A stretch of 64,000 nucleotides of DNA from Stutzerimonas balearica DSM 6083 (GCF_000818015.1 NZ_CP007511.1:496001-560000); one strand, 5' to 3'; shown: positions 1 through 11,124, counted from the stretch's first letter. A program made the numbers and translations. Notes: generated by a model from the letters alone, not told the origin.

Positions 1-155
1 CCGAGCAGTTCGGCATCGCCCGCGAACGCTTCTTCGAGCTGCGCGCGACCATGGCCAAGCAGGCGCTGGCCTCCGGCTCGCCGGGCAACAACCCACGCGT
101 GCCCACGGAAGCGGAAATCATCGACCTCTACGAAACCGTCTGGAACCAGGAGTGA
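1..155 (+). CDS. Iron-containing alcohol dehydrogenase, C-terminal fragment (5' end outside window)
   Basis: Only the last 50 codons are present, read in frame from base 3 to the TGA at 153-155. The tail, with [20 protein letters not shown], resembles the C-terminus of group III Fe-dependent alcohol dehydrogenases such as FucO, where a GNPR segment precedes a D(I/L)-ELY helix. These enzymes interconvert alcohols and aldehydes with NAD(P). The gene ends 4 bases before mmsA and so probably shares an operon with it; an alcohol dehydrogenase feeding an acylating aldehyde dehydrogenase is a sensible pair. The substrate cannot be told from this fragment. Confidence 0.65.
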   Translation, partial: EQFGIARERFFELRATMAKQALASGSPGNNPRVPTEAEIIDLYETVWNQE

Positions 156-159
156 AGCC

Positions 160-1662
<1,503 letters not shown>

Positions 1663-1753
1663 CCCGCGCGGTACCGTTGCACTGGCGGTGCCGGTCGCTA
1701 CACTCCCGGGCGCCCTGTGGGGCGTCCATCTTCATCGAACGACAAGGCAGACG

Positions 1754-2548
1754 ATGCGCAGCACTCCCCGCGAGAAAGGCTCTTCCATCACCCGCGTGCT
1801 GGAAATCATCGAAGCGGTGGCGGCGGCGAAGGAGCCGCTCAGCCCGACCGCGCTGGCCGAGCGCCTGGACATCCCCAAGGCCAGCGCGCACCGCCTGGTG
1901 CAGACGCTGGAAAAGGAAGGCTTCCTGCAGTTCGGTCTGCGTGGCGGGCTGCTGCCGGGCGAGCGCCTGCATGTCGCGGCGTTGAACACCCTGCGCAGCA
2001 GCCGGCACAAGGCGCTGCGCCAGGCAATCCTGCGCCAGCTCTCCGAAGCCATCGGCGAGACATGCGGGCTGGCGATCCCGGACGGGCTGGAGATGCTCTA
2101 TTTCGATCGGGTGCAGACCAACTGGCCGCTGCAGATCAACCTGCCGATCGGCAGCCACACGCCGCTCTGGTGCACCGCCAGCGGCAAGCTCTATCTGGCC
2201 TCGCTGCCGCCGGAGCAACTGGAACGGGTGCTGCCACGCCTGCCGCTGCAGCGGATGGCGCGCAACACCCTCACCGACCTCAGCGCGCTGCGCGATGACC
2301 TGGCGCGGGTGCGCGAAGAACAGCTGGGCACTGACTGCGAGGAGTTCATCGACGGCATGGTCGCCTGTGCGGTGCCGGTACGTGCATCCGACGGCGAGCT
2401 GCTGGCCTGCCTGTTCAGCCACGCGCCGGTGATCCGCTGTTCGATGGCGCAGCTGCTGGCATTCGTGCCACGGATGCGTGCCGCTGCACGCGAACTGGAA
2501 GCGGTGCTGGGCAGCGCGGCGGCGCTGGAGGCCGATCAGAGCACGTAA
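1754..2548 (+). CDS. IclR-family transcriptional regulator
   Basis: This 264-residue protein has the IclR architecture: an N-terminal winged helix (SSITRVLEIIEAVAAAKEPLS, then a recognition helix in IPKASAHRLVQTLEKEGFL) and a C-terminal effector domain with the usual TPLWCTASGKLYLA and EEFIDGMVACAVPV segments. It lies 91 bases downstream of mmsA on the same strand and probably controls the cassette. An in-frame ATG at 1688 would add 22 residues, but they look unlike IclR proteins. ATG 1754, preceded by aaggca, gives the family's normal start. The effector is unknown. The end overlaps the convergent hemolysin-III gene by 13 bases. Confidence 0.85.
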   Translation: MRSTPREKGSSITRVLEIIEAVAAAKEPLSPTALAERLDIPKASAHRLVQTLEKEGFLQFGLRGGLLPGERLHVAALNTLRSSRHKALRQAILRQLSEAIGETCGLAIPDGLEMLYFDRVQTNWPLQINLPIGSHTPLWCTASGKLYLASLPPEQLERVLPRLPLQRMARNTLTDLSALRDDLARVREEQLGTDCEEFIDGMVACAVPVRASDGELLACLFSHAPVIRCSMAQLLAFVPRMRAAARELEAVLGSAAALEADQST

Positions 2549-3153
2549 AACAGAATGGCGATGAAGTGCAGCAGGCTGCCGACCATCACGAAGATGTGCC
2601 AGATGCCGTGCCAGTGCCGGAAGCGGTCGTCGAAAACGAAAAAGACGATGCCCACCGTGTAGCAGATGCCGCCGGCCAGCAACCAGCTGAAACCGGCGCC
2701 GCCCAGGGCGGCGAACAGCGGCTTGACCGCCACCAGCACGACCCAGCCCATCACCGCGTAGATCACCAGTGACAGCACCCGTGCTTCGGAGCGCGGCTTG
2801 ATCTCCTGCAGCATGCCGATCACGGCGAGGCCCCAGACGATGCCGAACAGCGTCCAGCCCCAGGCGCCAGCGAGGGTGACCAGACAGAACGGCGTGTAGC
2901 TGCCGGCGATCAAGAGATAGATCGACAGGTGATCGAGCTTGCGCATGACCACCTTCGCCCGCCCGCGCAGGCTGTGGTAGAGCGTCGAGATGCTGTAGAG
3001 CAGGATCAGGCTCAGACCGTAGATCGCCACGCTGACGATCTTTGCCGGCGAGCCGTCGAGCGCGGCAAGCACCAGCAGCCAGATCGCCCCGACGCTGGCC
3101 AGGGCAGCACCGACCAGGTGCGTCCAGGCATTGAAGCGTTCGCCGTGATACAT
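2536..3153 (-). CDS. Hemolysin III / PAQR family seven-helix membrane protein
   Basis: The protein has 205 residues and about seven hydrophobic helices. It carries the family's conserved polar positions: the STLYHS serine/histidine, the KLDH aspartate-histidine, and the C-terminal HWHGIWHIF histidine cluster, which in PAQR proteins forms a metal site. Bacterial relatives (YqfA/TrhA/Hly-III) are inner-membrane proteins linked to membrane homeostasis; true haemolysis is doubtful. The start MYHGERFNAWTHL has gggagg just upstream on the minus strand. An upstream in-frame start would add 11 unlikely residues. It is transcribed away from rep and converges on the IclR gene. Confidence 0.85.
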   Translation of the reverse strand: MYHGERFNAWTHLVGAALASVGAIWLLVLAALDGSPAKIVSVAIYGLSLILLYSISTLYHSLRGRAKVVMRKLDHLSIYLLIAGSYTPFCLVTLAGAWGWTLFGIVWGLAVIGMLQEIKPRSEARVLSLVIYAVMGWVVLVAVKPLFAALGGAGFSWLLAGGICYTVGIVFFVFDDRFRHWHGIWHIFVMVGSLLHFIAILFYVL

Positions 3154-3241
3154 CCCGACCTCCCGTAACCGCGACGCCACCAGCATGCCGCGGCCGGGTT
3201 ACAGGATTCAAATCGACCGCGAGAAAAAGCGAGCCCGGCCG

Positions 3242-5251
3242 TCAGCGCTTGAGCATCGCCCGCATCGCCGCCAGCGCGTCGTTGCCGCGCGCCGCTTTCA
3301 CCTCGACCGGCGCCTCTTCCCCGCCTTCCCAGACCAGGTCTTCGGGCGGCAGCTCGTCGAGGAAGCGGCTCGGCGTGCAGTCGATGATCTCACCGTACTG
3401 CTTGCGCTTGGCAGCAAAGGTCAGCGCCAGGTTGCGCTTGGCGCGGGTGATGCCGACATAGGCCAGGCGCCGCTCTTCCTCGATGGTGTCGGCCTCGATG
3501 CTGGAGCGGTGCGGCAGGATCTCCTCCTCGAAGCCGATGATGTACACCGAGGGGAATTCCAGGCCCTTGGAGGCGTGTATGGTCATCATCTGCACGCCTT
3601 CGGCACCTTCTTCCTCTTCCTGCTGGCGCTCGAGCATGTCGCGCAGCACCAGCTTGCCGATGGCGTCCTCGATGGTCATGTCGCCGTCTTCGTCTTTCTC
3701 CAGGGTGTTCTTCAGCGCGTCGACGAGAAACCAGACGTTGCCCATGCGCGCGTCGGCCACCTTGTCGCTGGAGGCGTTCTGCCTGAGCCAGTTCTCGTAG
3801 TCGATGTCCATCACCATGCTGCGGATGGCGGCGATCGGGTCGTTCTGCGCGCACTGCTGGCGCACGTTGTCCATCCAGTGCTTGAAGCGCGCCAGGCGCT
3901 CGGTGTAGCGGCTGTCCAGATGCGCGCCGAGGCCGATCTCGTCGGCGGCGGCGTACATGCTGATGCCGCGCTCGCTGGCGTAGTTGCCGAGCTTTTCCAG
4001 GGTGGTCGAGCCGATTTCGCGGCGCGGCACGTTGATCACCCGCAGGAAGGCATTGTCGTCGTCCGGGTTGACCAAGAGGCGGAAGTAACTCATCAGGTCC
4101 TTCACCTCCTGGCGGGCGAAGAAGCTGGTGCCGCCGGACAGGCGATAGGGAATCTGATGGTGCTGCAGCTTCAGCTCCATCAGCTTGGCCTGGTAGTTGC
4201 CGCGGTAGAGGATGGCGAAGTCGCTGTAGGGGCGCCCGGTACGCAGGTGTTCGGTGAGGATCTCCAGCGCCACCCGCTCGCACTCGGCCTCCTCGTTGCG
4301 CGTGCGGATCACGCGGATCTCGTCCCCGTGGCCCATCTCCGACCACAGCTGCTTTTCGAACACGTGGGGGTTGTTGGCGATGAGGATGTTGGCGCATTTG
4401 AGGATGCGGCTGGTGGAGCGGTAGTTCTGCTCCAGCATCACCACCTTGAGCGACGGGTAATCCTCTTTGAGCAGCATCAGGTTCTCCGGGCGCGCGCCGC
4501 GCCAGGCGTAGATCGACTGGTCGTCGTCACCGACCACGGTGAACTGGTTGCGCATGCCCACCAGCAGCTTGACCAGCAGGTACTGGCTGGCGTTGGTGTC
4601 CTGGTATTCGTCGACCAGCAGGTAGCGGATGCGGTTCTGCCACTTCTCCAGGATGTCCTTGTGTTCCTGGAACAGCTTCACCGGCAGCAGGATCAGGTCG
4701 TTGAAGTCCACCGCGTTGTACGCCTTGAGCGTGCGCTGGTAGTGCAGGTAGACGATGGCGGCGGTCTGCTCCTTCGGCCCGCGGGCGTTGGCGAGGGCCT
4801 CGTCGGGCAGGATCAGGTCGTTCTTCCAGCTGTCGATGAGGTTCTTGATCTCATCGGCACCGTCGTCGCCGGAATACTCCTTCTGCATGATGTCGGTGAG
4901 CAGCGCCTTGATGTCGCCGTCATCGAAGATCGAGAAGCCGGGCTTGTAGCCCAGGCGCGCGTATTCCTTGCGGATGATGTTCATGCCCAGATTGTGGAAG
5001 GTGGACACGGTCAGGCCGCGCGCCTCGGCCCCCTTGAGCAGGGTGCCGACGCGCTCCTTCATCTCGCGCGCGGCCTTGTTGGTGAAGGTCATGGCGACGA
5101 TGTGGCGGGCCTGGATGCCGCACTGTTGCACCAGATAGGCGATCTTGCGGGTGATCACGCTGGTCTTGCCGGAGCCGGCGCCGGCGAGCACCAGCAGTGG
5201 GCCGCCGACGTAGTTCACGGCTTCCTGCTGCCGAGGGTTGAGTCGGGACAT
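3242..5251 (-). CDS. rep: ATP-dependent DNA helicase Rep
   Basis: This is a 669-residue superfamily 1A 3'-5' helicase that helps replication forks pass protein roadblocks and takes part in restart. Motifs visible in order are the Q motif (NPRQQEAV), Walker A AGAGSGKT at 23-30, Ia (TFTNKAA), Walker B LLVDEYQD at 211-218, motif III GDDDQSIYAWRGA at 241-253, the QNYRS segment, and the C-terminal MTIHASKGLEF and VGITRAK motifs. The length and the C-terminal region (DLVWEGG, then a short basic tail) fit Rep better than UvrD or PcrA, which are about 720 residues. It sits next to a GGDEF-EAL gene, as in other Pseudomonas. Confidence 0.95.
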   Translation of the reverse strand: MSRLNPRQQEAVNYVGGPLLVLAGAGSGKTSVITRKIAYLVQQCGIQARHIVAMTFTNKAAREMKERVGTLLKGAEARGLTVSTFHNLGMNIIRKEYARLGYKPGFSIFDDGDIKALLTDIMQKEYSGDDGADEIKNLIDSWKNDLILPDEALANARGPKEQTAAIVYLHYQRTLKAYNAVDFNDLILLPVKLFQEHKDILEKWQNRIRYLLVDEYQDTNASQYLLVKLLVGMRNQFTVVGDDDQSIYAWRGARPENLMLLKEDYPSLKVVMLEQNYRSTSRILKCANILIANNPHVFEKQLWSEMGHGDEIRVIRTRNEEAECERVALEILTEHLRTGRPYSDFAILYRGNYQAKLMELKLQHHQIPYRLSGGTSFFARQEVKDLMSYFRLLVNPDDDNAFLRVINVPRREIGSTTLEKLGNYASERGISMYAAADEIGLGAHLDSRYTERLARFKHWMDNVRQQCAQNDPIAAIRSMVMDIDYENWLRQNASSDKVADARMGNVWFLVDALKNTLEKDEDGDMTIEDAIGKLVLRDMLERQQEEEEGAEGVQMMTIHASKGLEFPSVYIIGFEEEILPHRSSIEADTIEEERRLAYVGITRAKRNLALTFAAKRKQYGEIIDCTPSRFLDELPPEDLVWEGGEEAPVEVKAARGNDALAAMRAMLKR

Positions 5252-5519
5252 GTCGTTCAGGTCGTTTCGAGCGGGGGCGAGAGTTTAACAGGGTGCCGCG
5301 CGCAAACCTCTGGCGAAGCCGGTATCGACCTGCCGGTCGTCGTCTGCGCTGGCCTCCGGCAGCGGCTTGGTCGGCCTGGGGCCTTGGCTAATGCACAGAT
5401 TCCTTTAGTCTTGTCGCGCGGTGCCGGAAGCAGGCCAGGCCTGGATGCACCCGCGCTCAACACGGACGGTGGCGTCAGCGAGGCGGTCAAGCGCCTCTTC
5501 TTTGCTCAACGGAGGTCGC

Positions 5520-7178
5520 TTGTCCGCGTCCACTCAAAGCATGGCTCTGGTCCTGCTCGCCGATCAGCCCGCCTGGGCCCGGCGTCTGCGCGCCTGCCTG
5601 GCGGCGGCCGACAGCCGCCAGCCGCTGCTGGTGGCGGAGGACTGGGACGACGTGCGCGAGCGCCTCGACGGTGACCAGCCCTGCGTGGTGCTGGCCACAC
5701 CCTCGCAGCGGCCGTTGCTGTCACAGTGCCGCTGGCCGGTGATCCTGCTGCTCGAGCAGGAGCCGTCCGAGACGCCCGAGGGCGTGGTGGACTGGCTGGT
5801 GCGCAGCCAGCTGAGCCCGGAGGTGCTGCGCCGCTGCCTGCGATACGTGCGCGAGCGCTGCAATCTGCAGGGCACGCTGCAGCGCCTGGCCGAGCATGAT
5901 CCGCTGACCGGCATCGTCAACCGCCAGGGTTTTCAGGCCCAGCTGATGGCTGCGCTGGCCGAGCACCACGGGCGCGGGCTGGCCTTGGGCTACCTGGACC
6001 TGGACAACTTCCGGCGGGCCAACGATGCGCTCGGCCACGCGGCGGGCGACCGTCTGATGCTGCAGGTTGTGGCCCGGCTGGAAACCGCGCTGGAGGCCGG
6101 TGATTCGCTCGCACGCCTGGGCAGCGACGAGTTCGCCCTGCTGATCGATACCCGCCGCGACCCCCAGCGTGCCGAGCAGCTTGCCGACCAGCTCGTCGAG
6201 GCACTGGGCGAGCCCTACTGGATCGACGGCGAAAGCCTGATGCTTGGCTGCAGCCTGGGCCTGGCCCATGCCCACGCCGGGATCGGTGCCGATCCGCTGC
6301 TGCGCCACGCACAGCTGGCGATGCGCCAGGCCAAGGCCAGCCAGGGCTGTACCTGGCATGCCTATGACGAGTACAGCAGTCGCGCCGCGCGCACGCTCGT
6401 GGACCTCGAGGGCGAGCTGCGCCGGGCGCTGCGCCGCGGCGAGCTGGAGCTGCACTACCAGCCGCGCCTGTGCCTGCACAGCGGGCTCATCCTTGGCGTC
6501 GAGGCGCTGGTGCGCTGGGCCCACCCGGAGCGCGGGCTGCTGCCGCCAGGGGCGTTCATTCCGCTGGCCGAAGAGAGCGGCTTGATCGTGCCGTTGGGCT
6601 ACTGGGTGATCGCGCGCGCCCTGCATGATCTGCAACAGCTGCGCGACCTTGGCGTGGACGGCTTGCACATGGCGGTCAACCTGTCGTTCCGGCAGTTCCA
6701 GGACAGCCAGCTGCTGCCAACGCTGAACCGGCTGATCGGCGAATGCGGCGTCGATCCGCGCTGGCTGGAGTTCGAGCTGACCGAAACCGCGGTGATGCGC
6801 CGCAGCGAGCAGGTGCGCAGGACCATGGACAGCCTCGCGCGGCTGGGCGTGCGCTTCTCGCTGGACGACTTCGGTACCGGTTTCTCGTCCTTCGTGCACC
6901 TCTCCAGCCTGCCGATCGCCCTGCTCAAGATCGACAAGAGCTTTGTCGCCGCCATGCACGGCTACCGCCAGCTGGTTCAGGCGATGATCAGTCTGGCGCA
7001 CAACCTCGGGCTGGAGATCGTCGCCGAGGGCGTCGAGACCGAGGAGCAGCTGCGCGGGCTGAAGCAGTTCGGCGCGCACCAGGTGCAGGGCTTCCTGATC
7101 AGTCAGCCGCTGCCGCTCGAGGAGCTGGCGGCCTTTCTCGCGGAAAAGGCCCGCGCGCCTGCCCAGTCGGGGCAGTGA
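5520..7178 (+). CDS. GGDEF-EAL protein with receiver-like N-terminus (ProE-like c-di-GMP phosphodiesterase)
   Basis: The protein has about 552 residues. Residues 1-115 resemble a degenerate receiver domain (MALVLLADQPAWARRL followed by alternating strands and helices, with no clear phospho-aspartate). A GGDEF domain follows, with GSDEF at 201-205 instead of GGDEF. The EAL domain is intact: EAL at 328-330 in GVEALVRWAHPE, and DDFGTGFSS from 449. Its place beside rep matches the P. aeruginosa gene proE (PA5295), whose product degrades c-di-GMP. The substituted GGDEF motif and canonical EAL motif suggest a phosphodiesterase. The start is TTG at 5520, 4 bases after ggagg; ATG 5541 is the alternative. 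A weak promoter candidate is TTGGCT at 5384 and TAGTCT at 5406, spaced 16. Confidence 0.85.
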   Translation: MSASTQSMALVLLADQPAWARRLRACLAAADSRQPLLVAEDWDDVRERLDGDQPCVVLATPSQRPLLSQCRWPVILLLEQEPSETPEGVVDWLVRSQLSPEVLRRCLRYVRERCNLQGTLQRLAEHDPLTGIVNRQGFQAQLMAALAEHHGRGLALGYLDLDNFRRANDALGHAAGDRLMLQVVARLETALEAGDSLARLGSDEFALLIDTRRDPQRAEQLADQLVEALGEPYWIDGESLMLGCSLGLAHAHAGIGADPLLRHAQLAMRQAKASQGCTWHAYDEYSSRAARTLVDLEGELRRALRRGELELHYQPRLCLHSGLILGVEALVRWAHPERGLLPPGAFIPLAEESGLIVPLGYWVIARALHDLQQLRDLGVDGLHMAVNLSFRQFQDSQLLPTLNRLIGECGVDPRWLEFELTETAVMRRSEQVRRTMDSLARLGVRFSLDDFGTGFSSFVHLSSLPIALLKIDKSFVAAMHGYRQLVQAMISLAHNLGLEIVAEGVETEEQLRGLKQFGAHQVQGFLISQPLPLEELAAFLAEKARAPAQSGQ

Positions 7179-7200
7179 GGCCCGGCTGCGCGGCCGGGCC
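7179..7200. terminator. GC-rich hairpin between convergent proE-like and betT genes
   Basis: An 8-bp perfect stem (GGCCCGGC at 7179-7186 with GCCGGGCC at 7193-7200) and a 6-base loop lie directly at the stop of the GGDEF-EAL gene and 10 bases from the betT stop. No T run follows on either strand. It may be a Rho-assisted or bidirectional end point rather than a textbook intrinsic terminator. Confidence 0.4.
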
Positions 7201-7209
7201 CCGGCCTGC

Positions 7210-9177
7210 TCAGCGGACGATGTGCAGGAAGTGCAGGTGCTTCTCGTACTGGTCGATGATGTCGCCGATCACGTCGTCGCGGCTCCAGCCCATCAGATCG
7301 TAGTCCTGGCCCCCCTCCTTCAGATGCACCTCGGCACGGAAGTACTGGCGCTCGTCCTCTTCGCCCAGGCTGGGCACGAAATTGGGCATCTCATAGGCAC
7401 GCGGGCGCACCTCGTAGATGAAGTCCGGCTCGCCCTCATGCCGGATCTCGATGCGTACGCGCCGATCCTCGCCTTCGCTGACCTCGGCGATGTAGCCCTC
7501 GCTGCGCATCTCGTCGGCCACAGCCTCGCAGGCCGGGCGAACCACCCCGGTGATGAAACGCACCACATCGGGGCGTCGCGGGAATTGCATGAGGTTGTGC
7601 AGGCGCTGCTGCCAGCCGCCGGGCGTGCGTGGCGCACTCGGTGAGGTGGTCAGCGACTGATAGCGCAGGCCTTGCTTGGTGGCATCCAGGCGCAGGGCCT
7701 TGAGCAGGCCCCACATCGAGCAAAGCAGGGCGATGGTGAACGGCAGGGCGCTGGCGATAGTCGCCGTCTGCAGCGCGGTCAGGCCGTCGGCGAGCAGCAG
7801 CGCGATCGCCACCGCGCCCATGGAGCCGGCCCAGAACACCCGTTGCCAGGTCGGCGTGCCCTGGTGGCCGCCCGAGGCGAGCATGTCGACGACCAACGCC
7901 CCGGAGTCGGCCGAAGTGACGAAGAACACCACGACCATGACGATCGCCACCAGCGAGACCAGCGACGAGAACGGGAACTGCTCGAGAAACACGAACAGGG
8001 CCAGCGCGCTGTCCTGCTCGATGGCCTTGCCGAGGCTATCGAGGTGTTCCCAGAGGATCATGTGGATGGCGGTGTCGCCGAACACGGTCATCCACAGCAG
8101 GGTGAAACCGGTCGGTACGAGCAGCACGCCGGCGACGAACTCGCGGATGGTCCGCCCGCGCGAGATGCGCGCGATGAACAGCCCGACGAAGGGCGACCAG
8201 GCCAGCCACCAGCCCCAGTAGAACAGCGTCCAGCCGCCGATCCAGTCATTCGGCTCGTAGGCGTAGAGGTTGAAGGTCTTGTTGATGATTTCCGAGAAGT
8301 AGCTGCCGGTGTTCTGCACGAAGGTCTGCAGGATGAACACCGTCGGTCCGGCGATCAGCACCATGAGCAGCAGCAGCAGGGCCAGCGACAGGTTCAGCTC
8401 CGACAGACGGCGCACGCCCTTGTCCAGGCCGGTGACGACGGAAATCGTCGCCAGCAGGGTGGTTGCGACGATCAGGCCGATCTGCACCGGTATCGACACC
8501 GGTACGCCGTACAGGTGATTGAGCCCGGTATTGATCTGCGTGACGCCCAGCCCGAGCGAGGTGGCGACCCCGAGCACCGTGCCGATGATGGCGAAGATGT
8601 CCACGGCATGGCCGATCGGGCCATAGATGCGTTCGCCGATCAGCGGGTAGAGCGCCGAGCGCAGCGTCAGGGGCAGGCCATGGCGATAGGCGAAGTAGGC
8701 CAGGATCATCGCCACGATCGCGTAGATCGCCCAGGCATGCAGCCCCCAGTGGAAGAAGGTGATCTTCATCGCTTCGCGCGCGGCGAGGGCCGTGCTGCCA
8801 TCACCGATCGGTGGCGAGAGGAAGTGCATCACCGGCTCGGCGACACCGAAGAACATCAGGCCGATGCCCATCCCGGCCGAGAAGAGCATGGCGAACCAGG
8901 TCAGGTAGCTGTAGTCGGGCACGCTATGGTCGGGACCGAGCTTGATGTCGCCATAGCGACTCAGTGCTACCAGCGTGACCATCAGCAGGATCACCGCGAC
9001 GGCAAGGATGTAGAGCCAACTGACGTTGGCGATGATCCAGGCCTGGGCATCGCTGAATACGGTTTGTGCGTTTTCCTGAAAGCCGATGCTGTAGATCAGC
9101 AAGGCCAGAAGGATGATGGCCGAGCCAAAGAAAACCGGCCGGTTGATGGTCGAGGGCGAGGACGTCTGGGCCTCCAT
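7210..9177 (-). CDS. betT: BCCT-family choline transporter BetT
   Basis: This 655-residue inner-membrane protein belongs to the betaine/choline/carnitine transporter family. It has about 12 hydrophobic segments and the signature GMGIGLMFFGVAEP, the FYWGWWLAWSPFVGLF tryptophan-rich segment of helix 8, and a VVFFVTSADSGALVVD segment. The C-terminal cytoplasmic domain of roughly 130 residues after the last helix is typical of BetT-type choline transporters and tunes activity with osmolarity; glycine betaine carriers have shorter tails. Choline taken up feeds betaine synthesis for osmoprotection. The start has aaaggag upstream. comM lies upstream on the same strand, 116 bases away, so betT probably has its own promoter. 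Confidence 0.9.
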   Translation of the reverse strand: MEAQTSSPSTINRPVFFGSAIILLALLIYSIGFQENAQTVFSDAQAWIIANVSWLYILAVAVILLMVTLVALSRYGDIKLGPDHSVPDYSYLTWFAMLFSAGMGIGLMFFGVAEPVMHFLSPPIGDGSTALAAREAMKITFFHWGLHAWAIYAIVAMILAYFAYRHGLPLTLRSALYPLIGERIYGPIGHAVDIFAIIGTVLGVATSLGLGVTQINTGLNHLYGVPVSIPVQIGLIVATTLLATISVVTGLDKGVRRLSELNLSLALLLLLMVLIAGPTVFILQTFVQNTGSYFSEIINKTFNLYAYEPNDWIGGWTLFYWGWWLAWSPFVGLFIARISRGRTIREFVAGVLLVPTGFTLLWMTVFGDTAIHMILWEHLDSLGKAIEQDSALALFVFLEQFPFSSLVSLVAIVMVVVFFVTSADSGALVVDMLASGGHQGTPTWQRVFWAGSMGAVAIALLLADGLTALQTATIASALPFTIALLCSMWGLLKALRLDATKQGLRYQSLTTSPSAPRTPGGWQQRLHNLMQFPRRPDVVRFITGVVRPACEAVADEMRSEGYIAEVSEGEDRRVRIEIRHEGEPDFIYEVRPRAYEMPNFVPSLGEEDERQYFRAEVHLKEGGQDYDLMGWSRDDVIGDIIDQYEKHLHFLHIVR

Positions 9178-9293
9178 GCTGCTCTCCTTTGATTAGCGTT
9201 CTTGGGAGTGGCCGCCTGTGGCGAAACGGTGAACCTTACCACAGACCATAGACTCGGCCCGGATGCTGCGCCTGTCGTGGAGCGGCCGGCGAC

Positions 9294-10790
9294 TCAGCCG
9301 GTCGCCGCGGGGCGGTACTGCAGGGCTTCGGCGAGGTGCGCGCGGGTGATGCCCGGCGCCTGTTCGAGGTCGGCCAGGGTACGAGCCACCTTGAGCAGGC
9401 GATGCGCCGCGCGCAGCGAGAGCGCCAGCCGCTCGCAGGCCTTCTCCAGCCACTGCTGGTCCTCGGCGCTCAGCCGGCAGTGCTGGCGCAGGCCGGCGAG
9501 ATCGAGAAAGGCATTGGCACAACCCTGACGCGCCTGCTGGACGGCACGTGCCGCGGCGACCTGGCCGGCCACCGTGGCGCTGCTCTGACCCTCGAGGCGC
9601 GGCGCGTTCAGCGAGGTGGCTTCGCGCGCGACCGTCAGGTGCAGGTCGATGCGGTCGAGCAGCGGGCCGGAGAGTTTGCCGCGATAGCGCTGGATCTGGT
9701 CCGGCGTGCAGCGGCAGCGGCCGCTGGGGTCGCCGAGATAGCCGCAGGGGCAGGGATTCATGGCGGCGACCAGCTGGAAGCGCGCGGGAAAGCGCACCTT
9801 GTCGCGAGCCCGGGCGATGACGATGTGCCCGGACTCCAGCGGTTCGCGCAGGACCTCGAGCACCTTGCGGTCGAACTCGGGGAGCTCGTCGAGAAACAGC
9901 ACACCCTGGTGCGCCAGGGTGATTTCCCCGGGCTGCGGACGGCTGCCACCGCCGACCAGCGCCGGTCCCGAGGCGCTGTGATGCGGCTGTCGGAACGGTC
10001 GTTGTGGCCAGTGTTCGAGCGGACCATGGCCGGCCACCGATCGAATGGCGGCCACCTCCAGCGCCTCCTGCTCGCCGAGCGGCGGCAGGAGGCCCGGCAG
10101 ACGGCTGGCCAGCAGCGTCTTGCCGGTTCCGGGCGGGCCGGAGAACAGCAGGTTGTGGGCACCGGCGGCGGCAATCAGCAGGCCGCGCTTGGCCGCCAGC
10201 TGGCCTTGCACGTCAGCCAGGTCGGGGTAGGGCAGCTCCTGGCGCAGGAGGCCTTCGGCCTGGTAGGGCGCCAGCGGTGTCTGGCCGGAGAAATGCGCAG
10301 CCACCTCCAGTAGATGATCGGCGGCGTAGACGGTCAGGCCTGAGGCCAGGCTGGCCTCCTCGGCGTTGGCTCGCGGCACCAGCAGGGCTCGGCCGGCGGC
10401 GCGTGCGGCGAGCGCTGCGGGCAGTACGCCCTGGACCGGGCGCAAGGCGCCGGACAGGGCGAGCTCGCCAAGGCATTCCAGTTGCGCCAGCGGTTCGCCC
10501 GGCAGCTGGCCGCTGGCGGCGAGGATGCCGAGCGCAATGGCCAGGTCGAAACGGCCGCCATCCTTCGGCAGGTCGGCCGGAGCCAGGTTCAGTGTGATGC
10601 GGCGGGCGGGAAAATCGAATCCCGAGGTGAGGATCGCGCTGCGCACGCGGTCCTTGCTTTCCTTGACAGCCGTCTCCGGCAGTCCGACCAGCGCCAGTGA
10701 TGGCAGGCCGTTGGCCAGATGGGCTTCGACCGTGACCGCCGGCGCTTCGACGCCTATCTGGGCACGGCTGTGGACGAGGGCGAGGGACAT
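9294..10790 (-). CDS. comM: YifB/ComM-family Mg-chelatase-like AAA+ ATPase
   Basis: The protein has 498 residues. It shows the N-terminal ChlI-like domain (MSLALVHSRAQIGVEAPAV, GLPSLALVGLPETAVKESKDR), the AAA+ core with Walker A GPPGTGKT at 218-225 and FLDELPEF, and the C-terminal Mg-chelatase lid domain. ComM is a hexameric branch-migration helicase that extends heteroduplex during natural transformation. P. stutzeri strains are classically transformable, which fits but does not prove a role here. The start is chosen by aaggag 7 bases upstream on the minus strand; reading farther upstream gives an Arg-rich sequence unlike the family. It is downstream of ubiK on the same strand. Confidence 0.92.
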   Translation of the reverse strand: MSLALVHSRAQIGVEAPAVTVEAHLANGLPSLALVGLPETAVKESKDRVRSAILTSGFDFPARRITLNLAPADLPKDGGRFDLAIALGILAASGQLPGEPLAQLECLGELALSGALRPVQGVLPAALAARAAGRALLVPRANAEEASLASGLTVYAADHLLEVAAHFSGQTPLAPYQAEGLLRQELPYPDLADVQGQLAAKRGLLIAAAGAHNLLFSGPPGTGKTLLASRLPGLLPPLGEQEALEVAAIRSVAGHGPLEHWPQRPFRQPHHSASGPALVGGGSRPQPGEITLAHQGVLFLDELPEFDRKVLEVLREPLESGHIVIARARDKVRFPARFQLVAAMNPCPCGYLGDPSGRCRCTPDQIQRYRGKLSGPLLDRIDLHLTVAREATSLNAPRLEGQSSATVAGQVAAARAVQQARQGCANAFLDLAGLRQHCRLSAEDQQWLEKACERLALSLRAAHRLLKVARTLADLEQAPGITRAHLAEALQYRPAATG

Positions 10791-10821
10791 TCGATCACTC
10801 CTTGATCGTGTCGCGCCCGGC

Positions 10822-11085
10822 TCATTCGGCCGGTGGCGGCGCGAGTTTTTCTTCCAATGCGGCGACCTTCGCCTCCAGGGCTTCGAGGCGGGCACGAGTG
10901 CGCGCGAGTACTACCATCTGGCTGTCGAACTCCTCGCGGCTGACGACATCCAGCTTGCTCAGCGCGCCTTGCAGGATGCCCTTGAGCTGAGCCTCGAACT
11001 CGGCGCGTGGCAGCGGGTTTTCGCCATTGAACAGGCGCGAGGCCTGGGAACCGATGGCATCGAGAAAGGCTTTGGGCGGCAACAT
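10822..11085 (-). CDS. ubiK: UbiK-family ubiquinone biosynthesis accessory factor
   Basis: This small 87-residue protein starts MLPPKAFLDAIGSQASRLF and ends in a coiled coil (VVLARTRARLEALEAKVAALEEKL). That is the layout of the YqiC/UbiK family (formerly DUF526 or BMFP). UbiK binds the SCP2 domain of UbiJ and lipid, and supports aerobic ubiquinone assembly. Placement between comM and divergent glnK-amtB is the normal Pseudomonas arrangement. It is 31 bases upstream of comM on the same strand and probably cotranscribed with it. Confidence 0.88.
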   Translation of the reverse strand: MLPPKAFLDAIGSQASRLFNGENPLPRAEFEAQLKGILQGALSKLDVVSREEFDSQMVVLARTRARLEALEAKVAALEEKLAPPPAE

Positions 11086-11124
11086 GAGGGACGTACCTGT
11101 TGGTGAACCGGCCCGGCAGTGTAG

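Noticed and set aside
3185..5674. 829-codon open frame on the + strand across rep
   Set aside because: It is antisense to rep, has no family motifs, and reflects the high third-position GC of the real gene.
7672..9192. 506-codon frame on the + strand across betT
   Set aside because: It is an antisense shadow of a complete BCCT transporter and has no recognisable protein features.
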